Part shown: positions 18,048-26,988 of the stretch, in pieces
How positions within the stretch are numbered: the first letter of the stretch is position 1
How the letters are laid out: each line of letters opens with the position of its first letter
NCBI RefSeq assembly: GCF_000515395.1
Contig: NZ_KI911782.1
Location: 4,090,606 to 4,154,605 of the forward strand
Direction of reading: 5' to 3'
Length of the DNA: 64,000 bases
Source: Jiangella gansuensis DSM 44835
GTDB taxonomy: Bacteria; Actinomycetota; Actinomycetes; Jiangellales; Jiangellaceae
Notes under the pieces: generated by a model
The model's input: the letters and a program-made list of their open reading frames with translations, nothing else
Databases searched by the model: none
What the model was told of the DNA's origin: nothing
Made by a program: the position numbers and the translations under genes

Positions 18048-18119
18048 GTTGATCTTGGAGTAATGGCGGTATCTCCGGGCGATTTGTCCGATTGATACCG
18101 CCAAAACTCCAAGATCAAC
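18048..18119. repeat. 72-bp hairpin repeat with 26-bp arms
   Basis: The arms 18048-18073 and 18094-18119 start GTTGATCTTGGAGT and end with GGCGGTATC; they are complementary except at two central positions, around a 20-base loop. The element lies between convergent pspAB and nadA. It resembles intergenic palindromes I associate with actinobacterial genomes and may terminate both genes. Confidence 0.75.
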
Positions 18120-18174
18120 TCGGTGGGCAGCTCCGAAGCGGCGGCCCAGGCGGCCCCGTCCGGGCGAGGCGGCG

Positions 18175-19371
18175 CTAGTTCTTGATCGCACCGCTGCCGG
18201 GCAGGGCGAGCATCCGGTCCAGCGCCACCCGGGCCCAGTGCGCGGTGTCGTCGTCGACGACGATGCGGTTGACCACCCGGCCGTCGACCAGGCTCTCCAG
18301 CGCCCACACCAGGTGCGGCAGGTCGATGCGGTTCATGGTGGCGCAGAAGCACACCGTCTTGTCCAGGAACACGACCGTCTTGTCGGGGTGCTCTGCGGCC
18401 AGCCGCTTCACCAGGTTGAGCTCGGTGCCGACCGCCCAGGCCGATCCGGCCGGCGCCGCGGAGATCATCTTGATGATGTACTCGGTGGAGCCCACGTAGT
18501 CGGCCGCGGTGACGACCTCGTGCTTGCACTCCGGGTGCACCAGCACGTTGACGCCGGGAATGCGCTCGCGGACGTCGGCCACGGAGTCGGCCGAGAAGCG
18601 GCCGTGCACCGAGCAGTGGCCCTTCCACAGCAGCATGGTGGCCGAGCGCAGCTCGTCGTCGGTGACGCCGAAGTCCGGCTTGTGCGGGTCGATGACCACG
18701 CAGTCGTCCAGCGACATGCCCAGCTGCAGGACCGCGGTGTTGCGGCCGAGGTGCTGGTCGGGCAGGAACAGCACCTTCTTGCCGCCGGCGCCCTCGGGCG
18801 AGAACGCCCAGTCCAGCGCCTGCCGGGCGTTGCTGGACGTGCAGACGGCGCCACCGTTGCGGCCGCAGAACGCCTTGATGTCGGCGGAGGAGTTCATGTA
18901 CGTGATGGGGACGGTGTCCTCGGCGACGCCCGCGGCGGCGAGCCTGGCCCAGGCGTCCTCGACCTGCAGCAACCGCGCCATGTCGGCCATGGAGCAGCCG
19001 GCGGCGAGGTCGGGGAGAACCACCTGCTGGTGGTCGCCGGTCAGGATGTCCGCGGACTCGGCCATGAAGTGCACGCCGCAGAAGACGATGAACTCGGCAT
19101 CCGGCCGGGCGGCGGCGTCGCGGGCGAGCTTGAAGGAGTCGCCGGTGACGTCCGCGAACTGGATGACCTCGTCACGCTGGTAGTGGTGGCCCAGGACGAA
19201 CACGCGCTCGCCGAGGGCGTCGCGCGCCGCCCGGGCACGCTCGACCAGGTCGGGGTCGCTGGCGGCCGGGAGGTCGCCCGGACACTCGACTCCGCGTTCG
19301 CTGGTGGGGTCGGCGCCGCGGCCCAGCAGGAGCAGCGGCACGGGCGTCGACGGATTGTCGGTCACGGTCAC
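18175..19371 (-). CDS. nadA: Quinolinate synthase A
   Basis: A 398-residue [4Fe-4S] enzyme that condenses iminoaspartate with dihydroxyacetone phosphate to quinolinate in NAD synthesis. Family features are FVLGHHYQRDEVIQFAD, FCGVHFMAESADIL (first cluster cysteine), NSSADIKAFCG, CTSSNA (second cysteine), FLPDQHLGRNT, HPECKHEVV (third cysteine) and GTELNLVKRL. The length is that of the longer actinobacterial type. nadB and nadC do not follow it here. A near-palindromic GTGTGCAACACAC lies 76 bp upstream in the probable promoter. Confidence 0.95.
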   Translation of the reverse strand: MTVTDNPSTPVPLLLLGRGADPTSERGVECPGDLPAASDPDLVERARAARDALGERVFVLGHHYQRDEVIQFADVTGDSFKLARDAAARPDAEFIVFCGVHFMAESADILTGDHQQVVLPDLAAGCSMADMARLLQVEDAWARLAAAGVAEDTVPITYMNSSADIKAFCGRNGGAVCTSSNARQALDWAFSPEGAGGKKVLFLPDQHLGRNTAVLQLGMSLDDCVVIDPHKPDFGVTDDELRSATMLLWKGHCSVHGRFSADSVADVRERIPGVNVLVHPECKHEVVTAADYVGSTEYIIKMISAAPAGSAWAVGTELNLVKRLAAEHPDKTVVFLDKTVCFCATMNRIDLPHLVWALESLVDGRVVNRIVVDDDTAHWARVALDRMLALPGSGAIKN

Positions 19372-19446
19372 GGCTGGTCAGCCCTTCCTCCGGCGCCCGG
19401 CGCACCCAACCCCGTCGTGGGCGTACGGTCGCGTCACCTCGGCGTA

Positions 19447-19459
19447 GTGTGCAACACAC
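19447..19459. promoter_or_regulatory. Candidate operator upstream of nadA
   Basis: GTGTGCAACACAC has perfect 5-bp arms around a CAA centre. It lies 76 bp upstream of the nadA start, between nadA and the stop of the acetyltransferase gene. A repressor of NAD synthesis could bind here, but no known consensus is matched with confidence. Confidence 0.3.
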
Positions 19460-19485
19460 GCCATACCCACAATCGTCCCACGCCG

Positions 19486-20325
19486 TTAACCGAACGAGAC
19501 GGACGGAATGTACGGTTCCGGCGGCCGCATGTGGCGCAGCGCCAGGTAGGCGTCCTGTCCGAGGCGGAGACCAGCGGCGAGACCGACGTCGATGGCCCAC
19601 TCCTGGCCCGATGTGAGATTGCGCACGTCGATCGGCCGGCCCGGCTCCACCCGGGCGAGCGCGGCCCACAGCAGCCGCTGCGCCACCGCGCGGTTGGTGG
19701 CCGCCAGCGGCGCGACGCCCCACGGCATCAGGTAGGCGTAGCCGCTGCCGGTCAGCACGTCGCACACCAGCAGTGTCCCGAACTCCATCTGCAGCGCGTT
19801 GTCGGGACGGTGGGTGGCGCCGCGGACCCGCCGGTCGACGGAGTCGACGAGGTCCAGATCGGCGGCGGTGCCCGCGCGGACACCGTCGACGACCGGCAGC
19901 GCGGACCGGTCGACGGTTCCGTGCAGGCACATGGTCGGGTGTAGTGAGAAGCCGGCCCGGCGGTAGCGGCGCAGCGCGCCGTAATGCGGCCGCGAGGTCA
20001 GCATGCCGCGCAGGCAGCCGGCCCCGTAGCCGATCGCGGCGTCCAGCAGTGCCTGACCGATGCCGCGGCCCTGCTGACCGGGGTGGACGGCGTACGTGCT
20101 GAGCAGCCAGAGCAGGTCGCGACGCATGGAGACGGCGACGCCGACGACATCCGTGCCGCCGTCGTCGTCGGCCACCCAGCATCCGCCCGGGTCGGTGTCG
20201 ATGACGTGCGCGATCTGCCGGCACCAGCGACGGCGGTGGTCCGCGGCCCGTTCGGTCTCGAAGGCGAGCGCGGTGAGCCGTTCGGCGGCCTCGACGTCGT
20301 CCGGTCGCATCGGGCGGATCCGCAT
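19486..20325 (-). CDS. GNAT-family N-acetyltransferase, two-domain
   Basis: A 279-residue protein starting MRIRPMRPDDVEAAERLTALAF, the usual GNAT N-terminus, so ATG 20325 is chosen. The acetyl-CoA loop is VHPGQQGRGIGQALLDAAI (Q-x-x-G-x-G). The second half, from about residue 140 (LPVVDGVRAGTAADLDLVDSVDR), resembles a degenerate second acetyltransferase-like domain with GSGYAYLMPWGVAPLAA and RHMRPPEPYIPS. The substrate is unknown. It is divergent from glycerate kinase with 76 bp between starts. Confidence 0.82.
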   Translation of the reverse strand: MRIRPMRPDDVEAAERLTALAFETERAADHRRRWCRQIAHVIDTDPGGCWVADDDGGTDVVGVAVSMRRDLLWLLSTYAVHPGQQGRGIGQALLDAAIGYGAGCLRGMLTSRPHYGALRRYRRAGFSLHPTMCLHGTVDRSALPVVDGVRAGTAADLDLVDSVDRRVRGATHRPDNALQMEFGTLLVCDVLTGSGYAYLMPWGVAPLAATNRAVAQRLLWAALARVEPGRPIDVRNLTSGQEWAIDVGLAAGLRLGQDAYLALRHMRPPEPYIPSVSFG

Positions 20326-20401
20326 GGGACTACTGCACCAGCATTCCGTGCACCACGCCAGGCCGGCGCCGGCCGGACCGGGATACGGCACACTCTGGGC
20401 C

Positions 20402-21523
20402 ATGCGGATTCTGGTTGCCCCCGACAAGTTCGCCGGAACTCTCACCGCGGTCGAGGCCGCCGACGCCATCGCCGAAGGGTGGCGACGCAGCGCCCCGGCC
20501 GACGACGTCGTCACGGTCCCGATGGCCGATGGCGGGCCCGGTTTCGTCGATGTCCTGCACTCGTGCCTGGGCGGTGAACTGCTGGCCGCGACCGTCCACG
20601 GGCCTCTCGATGAGCCGGCGCCGGCGACGTTCCTGCTGGTGAACGGCACCGCATACATCGAGTCGGCGCAGGCGTGCGGGCTGGCGCTGCTGCCGGTCGG
20701 GCCGGACGGCCGGCTGCCCGAGCCCGGCGCGGCCGAGCGTGCCAGCACCTACGGCGTCGGCGAGCTCGTCGGGCACGCCGTCGACGCCGGCGCCACGCGC
20801 GTCGTCGTCGGTCTCGGCGGCTCCGGCACCAACGACGGCGGCGCCGGCCTGCTTGCGGCGCTGGGTGCGGTCGCGTCGCCGGACGGCGCACTCACCGGCG
20901 GCCCGCGGGCGTTGGCGCAGCTGACCGAACTCGACCTCGAACCGGCACGGCAGCGCACCGCCGGCGTGGAACTGGTGGCCGCCACCGACGTGGACAACCC
21001 GCTGCTCGGGCTGCGCGGCGCCACCAACTTGTTCGGACCGCAGAAGGGCATCGTCGCCGATGACGACCGTCTCGCCGCCGACGCGGCCCTGACCCGCTAC
21101 GCCGAACTGGCCGACCGCCGCGTCGCCGACCACAAGGGCGCCGGGGCGGCCGGCGGGCTCGGCTACGCCCTGCTGTTGCTCGGCGGGCGGCGCGAGCTGG
21201 GATTCAGCACCGTCGCGGATGCCGTCGGACTGCCGCGCCTGGTCGCGGATGCCGACCTCGTCATCACGGGGGAGGGGAAGCTGGACTGGCAGTCCATGAG
21301 CGGCAAGGTCGTCTCCGGGCTGGCCGGGCTCGCCGGTCCCGCCCTGCGCCCGTGCATCGCCATGGCCGGCGCCGTGCAGGTGGGCAACCGCGAACTGCGC
21401 GCCAACGGTATCGAGGCCGCGTATGCGATGGTGGACATCGTGGGCACCGAGGAGTCCTTCGGCCGCCCGCGCGAGAGCCTCGCCGCCGTCGCCGAGCGGG
21501 TGGCCCGGACGTGGAGCCGCTGA
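20402..21523 (+). CDS. Glycerate kinase
   Basis: A 373-residue class II (GlxK/GarK-type) glycerate kinase. The N-terminus MRILVAPDKFAGTLTAVEAADAIAEGWR is diagnostic. Further motifs are VPMADGGPGFVD, STYGVGELVGHAVDAGA, VVGLGGSGTNDGGAGLLAALG, FGPQKG, GAAGGLGYALLLLG, and VITGEGKLDWQSMSGKV. It phosphorylates D-glycerate for entry into glycolysis. ATG 20402 matches the family start exactly. It stands alone, 98 bp upstream of erpA, without glyoxylate pathway genes nearby. Confidence 0.93.
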   Translation: MRILVAPDKFAGTLTAVEAADAIAEGWRRSAPADDVVTVPMADGGPGFVDVLHSCLGGELLAATVHGPLDEPAPATFLLVNGTAYIESAQACGLALLPVGPDGRLPEPGAAERASTYGVGELVGHAVDAGATRVVVGLGGSGTNDGGAGLLAALGAVASPDGALTGGPRALAQLTELDLEPARQRTAGVELVAATDVDNPLLGLRGATNLFGPQKGIVADDDRLAADAALTRYAELADRRVADHKGAGAAGGLGYALLLLGGRRELGFSTVADAVGLPRLVADADLVITGEGKLDWQSMSGKVVSGLAGLAGPALRPCIAMAGAVQVGNRELRANGIEAAYAMVDIVGTEESFGRPRESLAAVAERVARTWSR

Positions 21524-21621
21524 TGGGCGCGAGTGTGTCACCATGGGAGTGCGGGGAATGATGCTCGCAGGGTGCGTGTTGTAGGCACCGAGACGTAGTC
21601 GACCTGACGTGGGAGAACGAG

Positions 21622-21969
21622 ATGACGGTTCAGGACCAGGTCACCGACGGTGTCGTGCTGACGGAAGGCGCGGCCTCGAAGGTGAAGGCGCTGCTCGACC
21701 AGGAGGGCCGCGACGACCTGCAGCTGCGCATCGCCGTTCAGCCGGGTGGCTGTTCCGGCCTTCGCTACCAGCTCTTCTTCGACGAGCGGTCCCTCGACGG
21801 CGACGTCGTCAAGGGCTTCGGTGGCGTGAACGTCGTGGTCGACCGGATGAGCGCGCCTTACCTCGGCGGCGCCACCATCGACTTCGTCGACACCATCGAG
21901 AAGCAGGGCTTCACCATCGACAACCCGAACGCCGGCGGTTCGTGCGCCTGCGGCGATTCGTTCCACTGA
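21622..21969 (+). CDS. erpA: Iron-sulfur cluster insertion protein (ErpA/HesB family)
   Basis: A 115-residue A-type carrier that passes [2Fe-2S] or [4Fe-4S] clusters to apoproteins. The three conserved cysteines are C44 in QPGGCSGLRY and C108 and C110 in GGSCACGDSFH. The middle segment VDRMSAPYLGGATIDFVD is typical. A GGGAGAACGAG sequence precedes the ATG. It is a single-gene unit ended by the hairpin at 21982. Opposite it lies a coupled cysteine desulfurase-tusA pair, so sulfur mobilisation and cluster delivery genes are together, just before the heme/copper oxidase operon. Confidence 0.95.
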   Translation: MTVQDQVTDGVVLTEGAASKVKALLDQEGRDDLQLRIAVQPGGCSGLRYQLFFDERSLDGDVVKGFGGVNVVVDRMSAPYLGGATIDFVDTIEKQGFTIDNPNAGGSCACGDSFH

Positions 21970-21981
21970 TCTGACGCGTCC

Positions 21982-22018
21982 CGACGGGGTGCTGGCCAGC
22001 GCGGCCGGCACCCCGTCG
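21982..22018. terminator. Bidirectional terminator between erpA and tusA
   Basis: CGACGGGGTGC (21982-21992) pairs perfectly with GCACCCCGTCG (22008-22018), with extra GGCC pairing in the loop. It lies 12 bp past erpA and 25 bp past the convergent tusA stop. Confidence 0.75.
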
Positions 22019-22043
22019 TCGCGTTCACGGCCGGACTCGGTCG

Positions 22044-22280
22044 TCAGCGGCGGCGGCGTACCAGGTACGACGGTGCGCCCTCGACGTCGTCGCCGGGGCC
22101 GGCGTAATCGTGCCCGCGCATCCGGCACCACGCCGGGACGTCGGACGCGGCGGCGGGGTCGTCGGCCACCACCGCCACCAGCGCGCCCACCTCGACGTCT
22201 CCGATGCGGCGGGCCAGCTCGATGATGGGCAGCGGGCAGCGCATCCCGCGGCAGTCCAGCACCAGTGTGTTTCCGGTCAC
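22044..22280 (-). CDS. TusA-family sulfur carrier protein
   Basis: A 78-residue sulfurtransferase. The conserved motif DCRGMRCPLPIIELARRI carries the sulfur-accepting cysteine (C15) in R-C-P-x-P. The rest (VGALVAVVADDPAAASDVPAWCRMRGHDY) fits the small beta-alpha-beta fold. The GTG start at 22280 overlaps the desulfurase stop (GTGA). The pair very probably works as a relay: the desulfurase takes sulfur from cysteine and hands it to this carrier. The final acceptor, such as tRNA thiolation or cofactor synthesis, is unknown. Confidence 0.85.
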   Translation of the reverse strand: MTGNTLVLDCRGMRCPLPIIELARRIGDVEVGALVAVVADDPAAASDVPAWCRMRGHDYAGPGDDVEGAPSYLVRRRR

Positions 22281-23488
22281 AGGTCCGCCAGCTCCGCACG
22301 CAGGCGCGTCACGACGTCGGCCGCGGCCGTCAGGAACCGGTCCACGTCGTCGCGGGTGGCCCCTCGGGTCAGCGACACCCGTACGTTGCCGTGGGTGAGC
22401 GCGCCCATCGCGGCCAGCACATGGCTGGGCCGCAGCGTGCTGGCCGTGCACGACGACCCGCTGGAGATCGCGAACCCGGCCCGGTCCAGCTCGGTGACCA
22501 GCGCCTCGCCCTCCACGTACAGGCACGAGAACGTCAGCAGGTGCGGCAGCCGCAGGGTGGGGTGGCCGACCACGTCGACGTCGGGGATCAGCTGCGGCAC
22601 CCGGGCCCGGATGTGATCGACCAGCTCACCGTGGTGCGCCGCGAGCGTCGCGGACTCCTCCCAGCGCGCCCGCAGTGCGGCCGCGGCCGCCAGGATGCCC
22701 GGGACGTTCTCGAACCCCGGCGCCCTGCCACCCTCACGCTCGTCCTCCGGCAGCGGCGAGCGCCACCGCACACCCTTGCGCACGGCGAGCACGCCGACAC
22801 CGGCCGGGCCGCCCCACTTGTGCGCGCTGGCCGTCAGCAGCGACCACCGCCGCGGCAACCCGACCCGGCCGACCGCCTGAGCGGCGTCGACCAGCAGCGG
22901 TACGTCGCCGACGTCGACCTCGTCGACCGGCTGCAGCGTTCCCACCTCGTGGTTGGCGGCCTGCAGGCACGCCAGCACGGCGCCGTCGCGCGCGGCCCGG
23001 CCGAACTCGACCGGATCGACCCTCCCGTGGCGGTCGACGCCCACCTGGCGGGTGGGCGCCGATCCCTCGCGCTCGAGGTGCGCCGCGGAATGCAACACCG
23101 AGGAGTGCTCGACAGCGGAGACGACGACGCGCGCGGGCCGTCCCGTGGCGGCCCGGACGGCTCCGAGCACACCGAGCTGGACGGCCTGGGTGCCGCTGGC
23201 GGTGAACGACACCTCGTCCGGCCGGCAGCCGATCACCGCGGCCACGATCTCGCGGGCGTTGTCGAGCAGCATCCTGGCCCGGCGGGCCGAGCCGTACAAT
23301 CGCGCCGGGTCGGCCCAGCCTTCGTCCACCGCGGTGAGGAGCACCTCGCGTGCGGCGGGATGCAGCGGCTCGGTGGACGCGGCGTCGAAATAGCCGGTCG
23401 GCGGCGCACCCGGCGCCCCGTCCGGCGGGCCTTCCTCCAGGCCCTCTGGCAGGCCTCCAGGCTGCGGCGACACGCCGCGTGTGGTCAT
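22277..23488 (-). CDS. Cysteine desulfurase (NifS/IscS-like)
   Basis: A 403-residue class V PLP enzyme. The start at ATG 23488 has a near-perfect AGGAGGT site. Family motifs are YFDAASTEPLHPAAREVL, SFTASGTQAVQLGV, SAVEHSSVLHSA, DAAQAVGRV, the PLP lysine in SAHKWGGPAGVGVLAVRKG, and the sulfur-carrying cysteine in SSGSSCTASTLRPSHVL. The Gly/Pro-rich N-terminal ~30 residues (GGLPEGLEEGPPDGAPGAPP) are an unusual extension. It is translationally coupled to tusA and divergent from ctaC over 134 bp. Confidence 0.92.
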   Translation of the reverse strand: MTTRGVSPQPGGLPEGLEEGPPDGAPGAPPTGYFDAASTEPLHPAAREVLLTAVDEGWADPARLYGSARRARMLLDNAREIVAAVIGCRPDEVSFTASGTQAVQLGVLGAVRAATGRPARVVVSAVEHSSVLHSAAHLEREGSAPTRQVGVDRHGRVDPVEFGRAARDGAVLACLQAANHEVGTLQPVDEVDVGDVPLLVDAAQAVGRVGLPRRWSLLTASAHKWGGPAGVGVLAVRKGVRWRSPLPEDEREGGRAPGFENVPGILAAAAALRARWEESATLAAHHGELVDHIRARVPQLIPDVDVVGHPTLRLPHLLTFSCLYVEGEALVTELDRAGFAISSGSSCTASTLRPSHVLAAMGALTHGNVRVSLTRGATRDDVDRFLTAAADVVTRLRAELADL

Positions 23489-23622
23489 CGAGTACCTCCT
23501 GGAAGAACGGCGAAGGGCAACCGCTAGGGTTGTGCGCGACAGGAGAAGTTTGCTCTCGATGCCGCGCGGGTTGCCAATGGCCGGCCGCCCGGATGGGGAG
23601 CGGCCTAGGAGAAGGGCGCCTC

Positions 23623-24468
23623 GTGAGTCAGTCTGGCAGGGTCCGTCCGGCGCGTCGCCGGGCCAGGGCTGCCGCCGTTCTTCTCGGCGCGACGGTCGTG
23701 CTGAGTGGTTGCTCGGCCGAGCAGCGTGACGAGTGGTCGCGGCTGGCGCTACCGGAGCCGGCCGCCGCGGAGTCACCGCTGGTCGGCAACCTGTGGATCG
23801 GCGCGTGGATCGCGGCGTTCGCGGTCGGTGCGCTGGTCTGGGGGCTGATCCTGTGGGCGGTCATCGCCTACCGCAAGCGCAACGACGAACTGCCGAAACA
23901 GACCCGCTTCAACATCCCGATCGAGTTCCTCTACACGGTCGCGCCGCTGTTCGTCCTCGCCCCGCTCTTCTACTTCACCGCCGACCACCAGCAGCAGCTC
24001 ACCGACACCTCGTCGGAGCCCGACATCGTCGTCAACGTCATCGGCCAGCAGTGGTCCTGGACGTTCAACTACGTCGACGAGGACGTCCACGAGATCGGCA
24101 CCATCAACGAGCGCCCGACGCTGTACCTGCCGGTGGACCAGACGGTCCGGTTCGACCTGGAGTCGCCGGACGTCATCCACTCGTTCTGGATCCCGTCCTT
24201 CTACATGAAGCAGGACGTGATCCCGGGGCACCCGAACTCCTTCCAAGTGACACCCGACCGTGAGGGCACCTACGCCGGCCGATGTGCCGAGCTGTGCGGC
24301 GCGTACCACGCGTCGATGCTGTTCACCGTCGAGGTGGTGTCCGAAGAGGAATACCAGGACCAGATGGACCAACTGCGTGACGCGGGCCAGACCGGTCTCA
24401 TCGACGCGCCTCTCCGCGGTGCTTACAGCGATGCGCCGCTCAACCAGACCGAGGGAGGCGAGCAGTGA
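23623..24468 (+). CDS. ctaC: Cytochrome c oxidase subunit II
   Basis: A 281-residue lipoprotein of the aa3 oxidase. The lipobox is VVLSGC (C30). Two transmembrane helices (about 56-84 and 100-120) precede the periplasmic CuA domain, whose ligands are all present: H186 in [10 protein letters not shown], and C221, C225, H229 and M232 in [12 protein letters not shown]. The GTG start at 23623 has AGGAGAAGG upstream; it gives a proper signal peptide, unlike the much longer open frame. The stop overlaps the ctaD start. It leads the ctaC-ctaD-ctaF operon. Confidence 0.96.
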   Translation: MSQSGRVRPARRRARAAAVLLGATVVLSGCSAEQRDEWSRLALPEPAAAESPLVGNLWIGAWIAAFAVGALVWGLILWAVIAYRKRNDELPKQTRFNIPIEFLYTVAPLFVLAPLFYFTADHQQQLTDTSSEPDIVVNVIGQQWSWTFNYVDEDVHEIGTINERPTLYLPVDQTVRFDLESPDVIHSFWIPSFYMKQDVIPGHPNSFQVTPDREGTYAGRCAELCGAYHASMLFTVEVVSEEEYQDQMDQLRDAGQTGLIDAPLRGAYSDAPLNQTEGGEQ

Positions 24469-26192
24469 CCACGTATCTCGAGCGGACCACCGCCGCCACT
24501 CGCGTCGTCGCCCGGCCGAAGCGCAAGGGCAACGTTGTCGTCCGGTGGATGACTTCCACCGACCACAAGGTCATCGGGTACATGTATCTGATCGCCTCGT
24601 TCGGGTTCTTCCTGTTCGGCGGCGTGCTGGCACTGTTCATCCGGGCCGAGCTGTTCTCGCCGGGCCGGCAGGTCGTCAGCGACCAGATGTACAACCAGCT
24701 GTTCACCATGCACGGCACGATCATGCTGTTGCTGTTCGCAACGCCGTTGTTCATCGGCTTCGGCAACATCATCGTGCCGTTGCAGATCGGCGCGCCGGAC
24801 GTGGCGTTCCCGCGGCTGAACATGTTCAGCTTCTATCTGTTCCTGTTCGGTGGGCTGATCGTCTGTGCCGGGTTCATCACGCCGGGCGGTGCCGCCGACT
24901 TCGGCTGGTTCGCCTACGCGCCGTTGCACGACACCGTCTACAGTCCCAACGTGGGTGGCGACCTGTGGGTCGCCGGCCTGGCGATGAGCGGTTTCGGCAC
25001 CATCTTCGGCGCGGTCAACTTCATCACCACCATCGTGTGCATGCGCGCGCCGGGCATCACCATGTTCCGGATGCCGATCTTCACCTGGAACATCCTGGTC
25101 ACCAGCATCCTGGTGCTGATCGCGTTCCCGCTGCTGGCCGCTGCCCTGTTCGGCATGCTGGCCGACCGCACCCTCGGAGCGCACATCTACGACCCGAGCG
25201 CCGGTGGTGCGGTCCTCTGGCAACACCTCTTCTGGTTCTTCGGCCATCCAGAGGTGTACATCATCGCCTTGCCCTTCTTCGGCATCATCACCGAGGTCAT
25301 CCCGGTGTTCAGCCGCAAGCCGATCTTCGGCTACAAGGGCCTGGTGTTCGCGACGCTGGCCATCGCGGGCCTGTCGGTGGCGGTGTGGGCGCACCACATG
25401 TTCGTCACCGGAGCGGTGAACCTGCCGTTCTTCGCGGCCATGACCATGCTCATCGCCATTCCGACCGGGTTGAAGTTCTTCGCCTGGATCGGCACCATGT
25501 GGCGCGGCTCGCTGACGTTCGAGACCCCGATGCTGTTCGCCATCGGGTTCCTGGTGACCTTCCTGTTCGGTGGCCTGACCGGCATCATCCTGGCCTCGCC
25601 GCCGCTGGACTTCCACGTCTCGGACACGTACTTCGTGGTGGCGCACTTCCACTACGTCGTGTTCGGCACGGTCGTGTTCGCCATGTTCGCCGGCTTCTAT
25701 TTCTGGTGGCCGAAGTTCACCGGGCGGATGCTGAACGAACGCATGGGCAAGATCCACTTCTGGCTGCTGTTCCTCGGCTTCCACGGCACGTTCATGGTGC
25801 AGCACTGGCTGGGTGTCGAGGGCTTCCCGCGGCGCTACTCCGACTACTACCCGGAGGACGGGTTCACCACGCTGAACCAGTTCTCGTCGGTGTTCGCCTT
25901 CGTGCTGGCCGCGTCCACGCTGCCGTTCCTGTGGAACGTGTGGCAGACCCGGCTGGCTCCGAAGGTCGAGGTCGACGACCCCTGGGGCTTCGGCGCATCG
26001 CTGGAGTGGGCCACGTCCTGCCCGCCGCCGCGGCACAACTTCACCTCGCTGCCACGGGTGCGCAGTGAGCGCCCGGCGTTCGACCTCAAGTACCCGGAGA
26101 CAGCGGCCGTGGCCGAGGGCAAACCCGCGGACGCCGGTCCGCTCACCGAGACACTGGGTCCGCCGGACGTCCAGGAGGGCAAGCAGCAGTGA
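24465..26192 (+). CDS. ctaD: Cytochrome c oxidase subunit I
   Basis: A 575-residue heme a/a3-CuB catalytic subunit with twelve transmembrane helices. The low-spin heme ligand is in [15 protein letters not shown], the CuB His-Tyr motif in [16 protein letters not shown], the two further CuB histidines in WAHHMFV, and the heme a3/a ligands in [23 protein letters not shown] is the classic signature. The K-channel and D-channel regions appear normal. The GTG start overlaps the ctaC stop (GTGA), and its stop overlaps ctaF in the same way. Confidence 0.97.
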   Translation: MTTYLERTTAATRVVARPKRKGNVVVRWMTSTDHKVIGYMYLIASFGFFLFGGVLALFIRAELFSPGRQVVSDQMYNQLFTMHGTIMLLLFATPLFIGFGNIIVPLQIGAPDVAFPRLNMFSFYLFLFGGLIVCAGFITPGGAADFGWFAYAPLHDTVYSPNVGGDLWVAGLAMSGFGTIFGAVNFITTIVCMRAPGITMFRMPIFTWNILVTSILVLIAFPLLAAALFGMLADRTLGAHIYDPSAGGAVLWQHLFWFFGHPEVYIIALPFFGIITEVIPVFSRKPIFGYKGLVFATLAIAGLSVAVWAHHMFVTGAVNLPFFAAMTMLIAIPTGLKFFAWIGTMWRGSLTFETPMLFAIGFLVTFLFGGLTGIILASPPLDFHVSDTYFVVAHFHYVVFGTVVFAMFAGFYFWWPKFTGRMLNERMGKIHFWLLFLGFHGTFMVQHWLGVEGFPRRYSDYYPEDGFTTLNQFSSVFAFVLAASTLPFLWNVWQTRLAPKVEVDDPWGFGASLEWATSCPPPRHNFTSLPRVRSERPAFDLKYPETAAVAEGKPADAGPLTETLGPPDVQEGKQQ

Positions 26193-26584
26193 AGATCGAA
26201 GCCTTCATCTTCGCGATCGTCATGGTCTTCTGCGCGATCGTGACACCGATCTACTGGTTCATGTCCGAGGACCCGACCGGCACCACCGCGCTGGCGATGA
26301 CCTTCGGTCTCGCGGCCATGGTCGCTTTCTACTTCTACCTGGTCGCCAGGCGCACCGGCCCGCGTCCGGAAGACCGCGGCGACGGCGAGATCGAGGAGCT
26401 CGCCGGCGAGTACGGCTTCTACAGCCCGCACTCCTGGTGGCCGCTGGCCGCCGCCGGGGCCGCGTCGGTGGTCTTCCTCGGCCTGGTGTTCGCCTGGTTC
26501 ATCTTCATCATCGGTGTGGCCCTGGCCACGATCGCCGCTGTGGGCTGGGTCTTCGAGTACTACCGGGGCGAGTTCGCGCACTGA
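26189..26584 (+). CDS. ctaF: Cytochrome c oxidase subunit 4 (actinobacterial CtaF)
   Basis: A 131-residue membrane protein with four hydrophobic helices: [79 protein letters not shown] as two consecutive segments. [14 protein letters not shown] is the family signature. It is the small accessory subunit of actinobacterial aa3 oxidase within the bcc-aa3 supercomplex. The GTG start overlaps ctaD. A strong hairpin follows its stop by 17 bp. Confidence 0.92.
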   Translation: MKIEAFIFAIVMVFCAIVTPIYWFMSEDPTGTTALAMTFGLAAMVAFYFYLVARRTGPRPEDRGDGEIEELAGEYGFYSPHSWWPLAAAGAASVVFLGLVFAWFIFIIGVALATIAAVGWVFEYYRGEFAH

Positions 26585-26601
26585 CGCCGGGTTTCGCGTG
26601 A

Positions 26602-26641
26602 ACGCGGCGGGCGGTTCGCCTCGGGGAGCCGCCCGCCGCGT
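26602..26641 (+). terminator. Terminator of the ctaCDF operon
   Basis: ACGCGGCGGGCGG (26602-26614) pairs with CCGCCCGCCGCGT (26629-26641), a perfect 13-bp GC stem with a 14-base loop. There is no U-tract, as is usual in this kind of genome. Confidence 0.8.
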
Positions 26642-26748
26642 CGTATGTCGACGTGTCGCGGCGATCTCGGCCCGAACGGGTTTCGGCCGACCCGGAGCGG
26701 GAACCGTCATGATGTGAGCTGCTCCCGATCTCGGCAGGAGGTCGCACC

Positions 26749-26964
26749 ATGACTCAGCCGCCGAAAGGGCCGCTGAAGGCCAAGATCCGACGCGTCGACG
26801 ACACACTTCACCGACTCGTCGAACGCCGCGACGAATGCGAGGATCCGGTGGAGGTCCTGCGCACGTCGGAATCGATCGACCGCTGGCTGGATGAGCGGAT
26901 CGTCCTCATGAAGAACCGCGACGGCGACCTCGAGCTGGCCGGCAACGGCCCGAGCAACGGCTGA
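26749..26964 (+). CDS. Small helical protein of unknown function
   Basis: A 71-residue charged protein, MTQPPKGPLKAKIRRVDDTLHRLVERRDECEDPVEVLRTSESIDRW..., predicted mostly helical, with no membrane segment. The ATG at 26749 has an AGGAGGT site eight bases upstream, good evidence that it is expressed. It lies after the cta terminator and is convergent with the EamA gene (24-bp gap). I recognise no family. Confidence 0.62.
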   Translation: MTQPPKGPLKAKIRRVDDTLHRLVERRDECEDPVEVLRTSESIDRWLDERIVLMKNRDGDLELAGNGPSNG

Positions 26965-26988
26965 CGCTCGGTTCTCGGTGGGCGAGCG

